Shown here: positions 12,501-24,101 of the stretch, in pieces
How the letters are laid out: each line of letters starts with the position of its first letter
Position numbering within the stretch: the first letter of the stretch is position 1
Position numbers and translations under genes: made by a program
NCBI GenBank assembly: GCA_905182995.1
Contig: CAJJDP010000080.1
Location: 186,001 to 250,000, forward strand
Length of the DNA stretch: 64,000 nt
Direction of reading: 5' to 3'
DNA from: Paramecium octaurelia
Taxonomy: Eukaryota > Ciliophora > Oligohymenophorea > Peniculida > Parameciidae
Notes under the pieces: model-generated
Seen by the model: only the letters and a program-made list of their open reading frames with translations
Told to the model about the DNA's origin: nothing
Databases searched by the model: none

Positions 12501-14699
12501 CTTATGGCATTTGTACTAATTGTTTTTCAGGGTTCTATTTGGATATTGTAAGTAATTCATGCAATTCTGATTGCGGTGATTAAATACTTGCAAGTGATGA
12601 AGTTTGTGATGATGGCAATCAATTGGAATTTGATGGTTGTTTCTAGTGTAAATATTAATGTCAAAATGAGTGTTTAGATTGTTCATTTGGAAAGTGTAGG
12701 TAATGTGAAGAACCACTGGTACTTGTATAATCAAAAATTATTTGTGAATAACTAAAATCATGTGAAGATTTAATAGGATATTATTATGATAATAACAGTA
12801 ATGATTGCTTACCACTTTGTGGGGATGGTATTGTAGCAGGCAATGAATAGTGTGATGATGAAAATGATGTACCTTTTGATGGATGTTATGAATGTAAATT
12901 TTAATGTACAAAATATTGCCAAGTATGCAAAGATAGTATATGCTTTGAATGCGATAAAGATTATACCTTAGATAATAACGAATGTATTTTAAATGGATAA
13001 TATGATGATCTTAATTCGAGCATAGATAAAGAAACCTACAATTAAGATAAAAGTAGTAGTAATGGTACTGGTAGTAACAATACAAGTAGTTATTAGAAAA
13101 ATCCGGAATGGTCATCGTTAAAAGGAAATATGATATGCCGCGAAAATGAATGCGTATACTCTAAATATCCGAGCATGTTACTTACTTATAATTTGCAATC
13201 CTTTGCTCTTTAGTATGTTGAAATTACATTTGATTAAGAAGTCAAATTTAGTGATTAGTTTGAAAAAGACAGAAATCTATTTGACCTTAGCATAATTGAT
13301 TTAGATTCCCAGCATTATAATATCACGATCAATTCAATTTAGGATATCTCATTTGATCTCCAACATGCTTAGTATATGGTTTAAATTGAATTATTTTTAC
13401 AACTTTAAACAAGACCAGTTCTTCTAGTTTAGTTGAATCAAGAAATTGTTAACTCAAACGATTAACCACTTTCTTCACCTAATTAATCAATTACTCTATA
13501 AATACCAAAAATACTCTCAAAATAATTGAAATAAATATCTAGTTATGCTTAATAATCCAATAAAGCATTTATGATTGGAGCAATAGCTATTTGTGTAATT
13601 TCTTTAGTGTCTGGTGAAAGTTCATTTGTTGTTGAAACCCTGAATATTTTGTAATATCAATCTTTCTTAAGATTTATTAATGTTGACTATCCTGAAAACC
13701 TCTTCATCTACTTTTAAGCTTAAGAATTGCTATCTATTTCAAATTATATATAATTTTTTTAACTTGATGATTATTTAAATTTAATAACAAGAAAAGAATA
13801 ATAAATTGATCTGAATGGAAAATTTTAAGAATATAATATAGAAGCTGATCTATTTACCAATATTTTGCCTCAATTAATTTAATGTTTATCGTTGGTAACA
13901 CTACTTTTATTTGCAGAAAATCTTTATTATATATTTTTTAAGTTAAGTAAATATATGAAATATCTTTAATATCAAGAAACTTTATTCTCAAAGATTTAAT
14001 ATACAGTGATTAATTTAATACTATTTTTTTAAAAATGGCATCAGATAATTAATGAAAACTAAATATCTAAAGAATTATCGTTAAATAATTCAACTTATTT
14101 ACGTTAACTCATGGGATTTGATATTTAAAGTGATTTTATAGCTTCACAGTTATCAAATCGATAATTTGAGAAGTATTTTAAGCACTTTTTCTGCAGGCTT
14201 AATATTCTTCTTATGCTTAAGTTTGTTGTTAAAATCTTTCATTTTATGCAGCGATCCAAAGTAAAAAAAATTGATAGTTTATCTAAACATAAAATTTATT
14301 GCCTTAGATGTTTCCAGAACTATGATATTCCATATTTTATTAATACTATTCTAAGAGTAACAAATTTTGTAATGCTTGCTAATATCTATCAGTAGTATAA
14401 CTTAATGTTTTATAATCTACCAATATAAATCATGTTCTTATTTGGATAAGATTATATTTTTAGCAATTGAAGGTGCTTTAGCACTATTTAGTTTAAGCTC
14501 ATTTTTATATTTTGATATTGATTAGGTTTATATTTCTTATGAGAACAAAGTTACTTTAGGCTTTACTCAGATGGCCTTATTGATTATGAGCCTTGGAATA
14601 GTTTTTGCAAAATAACTATATCTGAAAATCAAATAGGCTTTGAGATTAATATGCAACAAAAAGGAACAGAAATTTTCAAGCAGCAAATTATTTTTGTGA
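6527..14699 (+). CDS. Giant cysteine-rich membrane protein with about 15 DUF4215/Myxo-type disulfide repeats
   Basis: Exons 6527-7274, 7295-7993, 8014-9192 and 9225-14470 close in phase to a 2623-residue frame; introns are 20, 20 and 32 nt. The start gives a short hydrophobic N-terminus ('MTISIIYVLFTLFDISKS', likely signal peptide), then a beta-rich ectodomain. From about 8.5 to 12.9 kb follow furin/GFR-type Cys repeats mixed with about 15 copies of the pattern CGDGI-x-EECDDGN-x-DGC-x-C-x-C, the DUF4215/Myxococcus disulfide repeat. A Ser/Gly/Asn linker (near 13.03 kb) precedes a membrane-proximal domain and several hydrophobic helices (13.55-14.65 kb), so the protein is probably multi-pass at the cell surface. 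The frame stops at 14468, but the next frame continues the helices to TGA 14697-14699 ('ALALFSLSSFLYF'). One base in the T run near 14430 accounts for the change, by sequencing error or true frameshift. The 3' end is printed again at 15385-16010. Confidence 0.8.
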
Positions 14700-15383
14700 A
14701 ATAAAGATAAAATATCATAATAAATATTTAGCTATCTTTAATTTATAAGATTTAATAAAACAAAGTATAATAATAATTAATTTAATAAATATTTTTGATC
14801 ATTTACTGTTCTTAGAGCTTTCAATTTCTGCAAACAATAAAATTATCAAGAAATGCAATCGGATTCTTTGATGCACTTTTCAGTATAAAATTGTGTCTTA
14901 ATATTATTTCTTTTATCAAAGATCCAACATTTATTTAGTTCATAGTTTTATCTACCATTCTATAATGTTCTCTTTAATTTGAAATCCTCTTTTAGGTGTT
15001 ATTATATCTTGAAGGTTAAAAAAACAATAGGATAATTTTATTTTTATAATCTTCAATTTAACTAGAGTTAATTATCTAGTTAAAATTTCCTTAAGAATAT
15101 TATTGCACTTTTCTAGTAATATTTAGAGTTTTTAATATGAATCATAAAATTAAATTGATCAAAAAATAAAATAATATTTTTATTATTATTTATTTATAAA
15201 ATTTAATTTTATATAAATGTCTTCCATTTCCTCATGTTTATTTTTTTTTATACAGATTAAGTAAATTATGGTATTAAATTTATAACTATTATTTTAATTT
15301 ACGTATAAATGTCTAAATGTTTGCAAAACCACCTTAGCTTCAGTTGATTTATGACATATTCTATAATATAAAAAAGAGAATTG
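14074..15383. repeat. First copy of a 1310-bp direct duplication flanking an N
   Basis: Bases 14074-15383 recur at 15385-16694, offset 1311, identical wherever I compared them. The only base between the copies is the N at 15384. The unit holds the last 0.6 kb of the giant cysteine-rich gene plus 0.7 kb of AT-rich 3' flank, in which I see no further convincing gene. Confidence 0.95.
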
Positions 15384-15384
15384 N
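15384..15384. other. Assembly gap (single N)
   Basis: Ambiguous base exactly between the two direct copies, marking a join of two overlapping contig ends. Confidence 0.95.
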
Positions 15385-16694
15385 ATTATCGTTAAATAAT
15401 TCAACTTATTTACGTTAACTCATGGGATTTGATATTTAAAGTGATTTTATAGCTTCACAGTTATCAAATCGATAATTTGAGAAGTATTTTAAGCACTTTT
15501 TCTGCAGGCTTAATATTCTTCTTATGCTTAAGTTTGTTGTTAAAATCTTTCATTTTATGCAGCGATCCAAAGTAAAAAAAATTGATAGTTTATCTAAACA
15601 TAAAATTTATTGCCTTAGATGTTTCCAGAACTATGATATTCCATATTTTATTAATACTATTCTAAGAGTAACAAATTTTGTAATGCTTGCTAATATCTAT
15701 CAGTAGTATAACTTAATGTTTTATAATCTACCAATATAAATCATGTTCTTATTTGGATAAGATTATATTTTTAGCAATTGAAGGTGCTTTAGCACTATTT
15801 AGTTTAAGCTCATTTTTATATTTTGATATTGATTAGGTTTATATTTCTTATGAGAACAAAGTTACTTTAGGCTTTACTCAGATGGCCTTATTGATTATGA
15901 GCCTTGGAATAGTTTTTGCAAAATAACTATATCTGAAAATCAAATAGGCTTTGAGATTAATATGCAACAAAAAGGAACAGAAATTTTCAAGCAGCAAATT
16001 ATTTTTGTGAAATAAAGATAAAATATCATAATAAATATTTAGCTATCTTTAATTTATAAGATTTAATAAAACAAAGTATAATAATAATTAATTTAATAAA
16101 TATTTTTGATCATTTACTGTTCTTAGAGCTTTCAATTTCTGCAAACAATAAAATTATCAAGAAATGCAATCGGATTCTTTGATGCACTTTTCAGTATAAA
16201 ATTGTGTCTTAATATTATTTCTTTTATCAAAGATCCAACATTTATTTAGTTCATAGTTTTATCTACCATTCTATAATGTTCTCTTTAATTTGAAATCCTC
16301 TTTTAGGTGTTATTATATCTTGAAGGTTAAAAAAACAATAGGATAATTTTATTTTTATAATCTTCAATTTAACTAGAGTTAATTATCTAGTTAAAATTTC
16401 CTTAAGAATATTATTGCACTTTTCTAGTAATATTTAGAGTTTTTAATATGAATCATAAAATTAAATTGATCAAAAAATAAAATAATATTTTTATTATTAT
16501 TTATTTATAAAATTTAATTTTATATAAATGTCTTCCATTTCCTCATGTTTATTTTTTTTTATACAGATTAAGTAAATTATGGTATTAAATTTATAACTAT
16601 TATTTTAATTTACGTATAAATGTCTAAATGTTTGCAAAACCACCTTAGCTTCAGTTGATTTATGACATATTCTATAATATAAAAAAGAGAATTG
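15385..16694. repeat. Second copy of the 1310-bp duplication
   Basis: Repeat of 14074-15383, including the membrane-helix end of the giant gene (15385-16010) without its 5' part. Most likely an unmerged contig overlap, so it should not be annotated as a second gene. Sequence downstream of 16694 is the true continuation of the locus. Confidence 0.93.
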
Positions 16695-16823
16695 CAATTA
16701 AAATTATGCTTAATAAATTTATTTAAAATAAAAAGAAAAAAGGATTTTTAATTTGTAGAATTATTTTTAATTCTACTAAATTATTTTTGTTTTTTTTAAT
16801 GTTCATAAAAATATTATAAATAA
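16695..16823. other. Short AT-rich spacer
   Basis: Together with the copied 3' flank before it, this leaves about 0.8 kb without a gene. Poly-A and poly-T rich; nothing recognised. Confidence 0.5.
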
Positions 16824-17417
16824 TCAATTAATTGACTCAAACCAGACCTCGTTGAATCTGATATATGTTTCTAGATCAACTTTGTTTTATTCTAAAAATA
16901 TTGTTCCCCATTTTAGGTTTCCAAAGAACACCAAAGAAATTTGGTTGAGTAATTTACAACTGTGTAAAGCATTCTCTAAGGTTTATTTACAAGCCTTTGC
17001 TGATCTAGTAGCTAGGAACTTCTTAATTTCAGGATTTTTTTATACACTAGAATCAAAGTGATTGATTATAAAATTTTTTAAAGCTCTGGTGAAATTTTTT
17101 GGGATGTTTTTGCTTTCTCCAGGATGCGCATTAAATTGCTTTCTTTATTTTGACTAATATTTTTCTAGTCGTTAATTTGTTGAATTAAAACATTGAGGTT
17201 TTTATATTTACTTGCAAATTGGGGGAGAGGGATTGCTTACTATATTAGTAGAAAGGTCTTTCCCTACATCTTCGATGTTAATGCTATCCACATATATTGG
17301 ACTTTGATTTTAATCGTCAAAATGAATTATATTTGGGGGAAGCAAAGCATCATACTCCACTTAAAATTCAGAATAAGAATTTACTCTAATTAGATCTAAA
17401 ATTCTTATGTCAGACAT
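16824..17417 (-). CDS. Orphan 'KNIPKN' family protein, 197 aa (copy A)
   Basis: Intronless, ATG at 17417-17415 to TGA at 16826-16824, 198 codons, exactly the length of its paralogue at 51454-52047. The N-terminal 90 residues are divergent and low in pattern. The C-terminal half is conserved between the copies: 'PGESKNIPKNFTRAL', then 'FDSSVQ', 'EIKKFL', 'KACKQTLEN', 'FFGN' and 'RFN..WF'. It is divergently arranged with a dead Arf-like gene, the same geometry as in the other block. I do not recognise the family: no transmembrane segment, no signal peptide, predicted helical and basic. Retention of both copies while the neighbours decayed suggests a dosage or functional constraint (inference). 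Confidence 0.78.
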
Positions 17418-17674
17418 TTTTTTATAATTATTTATTTTTTTAGTTTTTGGATTTTAAGGGCATTAAAACTAGAATTCTTTTGTAAAATTTCTGATAAATT
17501 TTGATTAGACTTAATTAAATTTAACTAAATTAGGTGTTTTTTTTAGATTTCTTAAATAGACAATTTTTTTAATAAAGGTTTATTATTGTTTAATATTATT
17601 TCTAATTATTCCTACAAGAAAAATATAATAACATGCCAATCTTTTGATAATTTGATGAAATATTTATAATTCTA

Positions 17675-18122
17675 ATGGGAGGATCAACTTAAAAAAATTT
17701 CTTTTATTCCAATACGAGTATATTATGATCAGTTTAGATGTATGTAAATTCATCTATATTCTACAAACTAAAATTATATAAAGAGTTAAATCCACTTACC
17801 CCAATTATCGGATTTAATGCTGAAAGAATCGAGTATAGAATAATCCATTTTTTTTGCATTGATTTAGGAGATGGAGATAGAATAAGGTCATTGTGGAATT
17901 AATACATTAATGTACAAGGATGCACAGGAATCTTATTTATCATAGATTTTTATCGATTACCACTAGCAAGATTATTACAAGATTTAGTATAGAGGAATAG
18001 AATCAGTTTTTGGAATTTTCATGTCATGAAAGAAAACGTTGTTATAACAATGCTCTGCTAAGACTAGAGAAGAATGTAATGAAGGTTTGAGCTAGAAATC
18101 TAAAATATATAGTTAAAAATGA
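17675..18122 (+). pseudogene. Decayed Arf-like GTPase
   Basis: A clear relative of the intact Arf-like gene at 50602-51144 (minus). Shared stretches are the start 'MGGS', 'IIGFNAE', a switch-II remnant 'GDGDRIRSLWNQY' and the end of the gene up to TGA 18120-18122. It is broken: the reading frame hits TGA after about 17 codons, the P-loop has lost its GxxxxGKT residues, and the middle (around the NKxD region) is shortened, so the locus is 448 bp against 543 bp for the live copy. The upstream flank ('cctacaag', 'tgatgaa' region) is also similar to that of the live gene, so this is a DNA-level duplicate, not a retrocopy. Confidence 0.85.
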
Positions 18123-18506
18123 TTATAATAGTGTAGCTACAGTTTTAAGCTAAATTCTATAAGTCATAAAAATTTAAAGGTCTCTAGATAATTCAAGAAT
18201 TTAATGGAGAATAGCTCGGAATCTAAAGGGAAGTCAATTCAATTATTTTTATGATATATTAAGCATGGGTCTTAGAGGAAAACATGTAAATATGAAAAGC
18301 TAATCATAATTAAAATCAAATTTATTCAAAATAAAGAAAAATTTAAAGCTATTTAAATTTAAATATGATTGTTTAGTGTACTTTTTTCACTATATATTTA
18401 ATCCGAAGTATTGCATTTTATTGAATACAATATTTCTAAAAATGAATTATTTAGATTTCTTCAATTTCCAATATTAAGTATATATTATAATTAAAAATGA
18501 GATAAA
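18123..18506. other. Intergenic, upstream of the MAP kinase
   Basis: 384 bp of AT-rich sequence between the dead GTPase and the kinase ATG. It should hold the kinase promoter; no specific element recognised. Confidence 0.45.
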
Positions 18507-19698
<1,192 letters not shown>

Positions 19699-20444
19699 AA
19701 TAACTATTAATATATTAATTTTCATTTCTACTAAAATCAAATATTTTTTTGATTTCATTTCCTTACAAATCCGTTTTCATATGATGAAATTAGATTTTAT
19801 TAAAAAGTAGCTTTTTAACTTCTTAACTATTTTTCGAAAGAAAATTGCTAACATATATCTAAAAAATAAACTTCATTAATTTGGATCCTAAATTAATTCA
19901 ATAAATTGAGAGCATCAATATATAACCATAAAAAGTCTCATACTTTTGTTTATAGGATGGCTAAAAATAGTCTCCTATTTTTTTGAATCTTTTTAACAAA
20001 TTCAATTGATAAAATTGAATAAAACGATCAAAGAAATACATATTAAAGTTCCATAATCCCTATTCAATTTCGTTCTTGGTTTAATTCGGCATATTATATA
20101 TTACCTATAATCTACCTAAATTTAATCTCAATAAATAGTTTTAGATCTCTAGGAATTTTATTTAAATATGTGCCCCTAACTATTCTTAGTTTTTTTCGGA
20201 AAAGCAGAATTAGTAAGCATTATCTATTATAATAAATGTTTACATATCCGTTCCATAAATAAATTAACCTGATTTAATCATTTTAGATTCAAGGTATGCT
20301 CCATATAATATAAAAATTAACAAAAGGAAATAATAGAAATTATAGAATGCGTTGTAGTTATAATAAAAAGGTAAAGCTGTAACATAATAGAAGTCAGCAG
20401 CTAATTAATATTTTGATATTTTGAAAATTGAATAAAAAAGTTGA
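19699..20444. other. Intergenic, nothing recognised
   Basis: About 750 bp, AT-rich, with TGA frequent in all frames. Could include the missing 5' exons of the following membrane-protein fragment. Confidence 0.4.
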
Positions 20445-21128
20445 CGAAGAGTGGAATTCCATAACATCAATATTTTCAATTCGACTATTGTTTAAGAACT
20501 TATTTAGAGCATAACCAAATTATCAATATATTTTATAACAATTAATATTTATGAGAGAGTAAGAACATTTTGTTAATTTAGTTTGCAATCCGAATTGAGA
20601 ACTCTTTATATCAAATTAGGCATTTTCTATGTGTTTTTAATATTGGATTTAATTTGGTCATCATTTATTGAACCGACTACAATGAATCAAATATCTTAAG
20701 ATAGTAAGGAAGGATAAACCTAAATTTTATGGATGAGCTCCGTCCACATAATTATAACAGGAATTATTTTTGTATTATTCTGCACTTTGATGTGGTAGAC
20801 GTAGCCACTAAAGTTGGGAATGATTAAGCTGTTAATCAGGTATTCAAACCTATTGATATTTAGAGATTTCATATATGTCTTTGCAATTAGTGGGCTTATG
20901 CTTATCATTGTTGTAATCGAAAGAGTAGCTATTTTCATAACTAATACAAAATCGAATGCAACTGTAGCTGAAGTAATTCAATCGAATTGGTCCAGTTTTT
21001 TTTATTAATTATTTTATTTTATCAGATATCTTTTAAGACCACTCTACATCTTCGTGATGTTGCATGGTTCATTGAAAATAACGAAACCCTATTATCACAT
21101 GAGAAATCCAGAACTTTTCATTAATTGA
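20445..21128 (+). CDS. Membrane-protein fragment, unidentified
   Basis: A plus-strand frame free of TGA for 684 nt, ending at TGA 21126-21128. The first in-frame ATG is at 20682 and would give 148 aa. Three hydrophobic helices are visible: 'LGIFYVFLILDLIWSSFI', 'SSVHIIITGIIFVLFCTLMW' and 'FAISGLMLIIVVIERVAIFI'. The sequence between and after them is ordinary soluble protein ('YLLRPLYIFVMLHGSLK'). No family recognised. Because hydrophobic sequence precedes the only ATG, either 5' exons were missed or this is the 3' remnant of a broken gene. It has no counterpart beside the paralogous block at 50 kb. Confidence 0.45.
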
Positions 21129-21867
21129 AATCTAAATTATATAGTGAAATATAATTCAAATTATAATATTTTCGATATTTATCTTCTACAAAATTTTATA
21201 ATGCTTGAATCACTAGAACTAACTAGAAAACATTTAACAGGGATAATAAGTTTTAGCTTAAATTTTAAAATTGCAATTTGTATTTAAATTAATATTAAAT
21301 AATTTTTTCAGAAATTTATAATAAAAATTAGCTAAATATGTGTTAGAAATGTTTCATATTTTTTGGGGAACAATTTCAAAAAATATTAATCTCCAAGACA
21401 TCAAATTAAATTTTCATTGGATTGAACTTGGGATAAGTTATATATTTTCAATTTAATTATTTTTATAAGGCTATATCAAATAAATATAATTTATTTACAA
21501 ACAATATTTCTTAAGATTAAAAACAACCTTGGTTTTAACTAAATTAGATCATATCTTAAGAAAAAGATATAATGCAGTTTAGAATTTTTATGTATTTGAG
21601 TTTACATATATTTATAAAGGGGTATGCTCATATTACATTATAGAATAGATTGACAGGTACATTATTATTTTATTATGTAACTTGCCTTTCTAAAAAACTT
21701 AAAATAGTTTTAATTTGATTAATTTTATATTTCATAGAAAATTTACTCAATTTTTTTATTAACGATAGAAATAAAAATAAATTGAATTGATTTCCTTAAA
21801 TCCAGATAATTTACTCGAGATTATATAATAGATTTGATATATATATACATATTAAATTTAGATATTA
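21129..21867. other. Intergenic between convergent genes
   Basis: About 740 bp, very AT-rich; no coding sequence or structured RNA recognised. Confidence 0.45.
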
Positions 21868-23220
21868 TCAACTTAACTATGAAAAAAAAGCATCCTCTTT
21901 TGAAAATAGCTGTTATACAGCTTATGGATTTATTCCATCATTTTTATAATTATCTGTGACTGATTCTTGAGGTGTTGCAAAAGTTTATTTAATATTTGCT
22001 TATTTTTTAGATTTTTAGTTTTATTATTTATTTCCTTTTTATTAAGCTTACTTTTTATCACTTCTCATTTTATCAAAGATGTATTCTTTGTACATTGCTT
22101 ACCAAACTAATTATTTACATGCTTTTTCTTATTCACTTAATATGTATTCTTACTCGTCTGACTCACTAAGGGAAGATAAGACTTCACAATCTTTCTACTC
22201 CTTGACTGGTTCACAAAATGAAGCAGGATCTTCTTATTTTAAATTAGGTTCGATTTTGAAAACCTCAGGCTAGACCTTTAGTAGTTCTATCATTTCTAAG
22301 GCTTTCTTTAAGGTGCTTTCTTCCAATTATTTAATCTCATCTTCTGTCAACCCTTTTCTCATTTCTTCTTCTTATTATTTTATTCTTCTATACGATGGAG
22401 GATCATTTACAGGCCCTGGGATTCCCGTTTCAATATTCTCAATTTATTCAAATTGCTCTCTTGTCAATTGGGATAATCCTGTTTGATTAAACTCAGCTAA
22501 TCTTTTTCTTATAGTTTCATCACAAACCTGAACAGTTTTACAAACCTAAGAAGTGGATACATTTTCCCCATGAAATCTAGCAGATATCAACAATGCAGCT
22601 CCACACAGTGATGAAGGTCTTCTACCATAAGCCATCCAATCCAGCATCATTCTTTTAATTAACTTCATAGCAGTTTCAACAATTTGCTTATGCTTATCTC
22701 GGCTAAGAAGTATATTGATTGAAATACCTTATCTCTAATAGCCTTACAAACTTAGGTATATAGATAGAAGGATCTATATATTATAAGCTTTTTGCTAATT
22801 GAACAATTTACGGGACTTTAGCATCTAATTTTACAAATTTTAATAGTTTTAAGTAACATTTTGCTACTTTTGTAGCTGACTCCTTCTTTATCAATTCTGA
22901 AATCTCTATAAGCAAGTATGGGGCATTTTTACATCTGAACCCAAAATACAAAGCTTAGATATAATTCTAACTTCATTACCTGCTCCAGCAAAATACTACC
23001 CATTCTTTATTGAATTTTCGCTTTTATAGAATTTCAATAATCTCCTTGCTATTTCAAATGCCTCTTTGTATTCTTCATCAACGGCTAGTTCTAAATCTAA
23101 TTGTTTTAAGGTTTTCTCAGTTTCATGAGGCAATTAATCTTGGTCCTAAAACCTAGTTTCTTATTAGTGAGCCACCTTTCCGCCATTTAAAAATTCTGCT
23201 TATTCATAAAAATTAGACAT
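21868..23220 (-). CDS. BRF1: TFIIIB subunit BRF1-like, 433 aa, apparently without zinc ribbon
   Basis: Exons complement(22980-23220, 22728-22953, 21868-22702), introns 26 and 25 nt, total 1302 nt. The second cyclin fold is diagnostic: 'MMLDWMAYGRRPSSLCGAAL', then 'VCDETIRKRLAEF', 'SQLTREQF' and 'DPPSYRRIKQ', matching BRF1 rather than TFIIB. The first cyclin fold is recognisable but divergent ('EYKEAFEIARRLLKFYKSEN', 'DPSIYIPKFVRLL'). The C-terminus keeps the BRF-type 'VWQAMYKEYIFDKM' segment and a short acidic region. BRF1 recruits TBP and RNA polymerase III to tRNA and 5S promoters. The model starts 'MSNFYEQAEFLNGGKV', which aligns after the zinc ribbon of other BRF1 proteins. I found no CxxC pair in the 200 bp upstream, so the ribbon seems absent or lies in an exon I cannot see. 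Confidence 0.87.
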
Positions 23221-24101
23221 TAATCAAATAAATATTAAATAATAATTTATTTCTCCAGCTTATAAATGTCATCTAAGAAAAATAATCAGCCATTTTTTAT
23301 AAAATCTTTTTAATTTGAAAAGAAGCAGGTTGTAGCAAGAATTATGAATAAACATCTCTTATTAAATTTAATAAATTTATATAGATAAGCAATTTTATGT
23401 AAATCAAATTATGATGGCTGAAGATGATTTATTTGTTCAATAAAATTGTACAAGTATTGGTATCTTATCATTATTATATTATATATATATCAAATCCATT
23501 TAATCGATTTTTTAAGCCCAGATTTAAAATGTATTTAGTACCTTTTATGATTTTAATTTCATATTTTAGATAAAGCATACCTATTAGAGACAAATTTGAC
23601 CATTCAATTGAATAATTTAAATTCATTTATCCATTTTTTAATGAACCTGCTTTAAGTTTCAAACTTAATAAGTAATGCCCCAAATACGATCGTAGTTTTA
23701 ATCACAAGTTAAGCGATTAACTAAGTATAGAAATACCAAATTTATTCAAAACAAATTATTCAAATTTGATTAAAACATCATTGTAATCTCAATTTATTTT
23801 AGTTTCTTAATGTAGAAAAATTATTATCTTGAATTTTCTGGTCTTGTTTCATTTTTGTTTATTCTTAATTCATATCCTTCTGTAGGATGTCTTATAATAA
23901 CCCCAAATGATCTTAATTATGTATAGAGAAGTCTGTCATCTGCATAGAAGATATACTCAAAATAGACTATTTGATCTAAGACAATGAATGCTGAAAAATC
24001 CTACAAGTTTATAGTAAGAAAAGATTCAAGTGTTTGCTGCAATGGGTAGGATATAATCATTAATTATAATGTTTCCTAAATCTTGTGATGAATTATATTA
24101 A
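23221..24101. other. Intergenic between divergent genes
   Basis: About 880 bp that must hold the promoters of BRF1 (minus) and the PH-like kinase (plus). AT-rich; no specific motif recognised and no convincing frame. Confidence 0.45.

Noticed and set aside
14853..15140. Possible small gene after the giant gene
   Set aside because: About 95 codons open with a single-stop code and no recognisable composition; expected by chance.
14074..16694. Biological tandem duplication
   Set aside because: Copies with no difference seen, separated by exactly one N and cutting a gene in mid-frame, fit an assembly join much better; the same pattern recurs at 58411.
16852..17061. Plus-strand 69-aa frame
   Set aside because: Lies antisense to the intact 197-aa orphan gene, whose conserved paralogue proves the minus strand.
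17675..18122. Live Arf-like gene with introns
   Set aside because: No combination of 20-35 nt introns restores the P-loop; the GKT residues are gone at DNA level and the middle is deleted.
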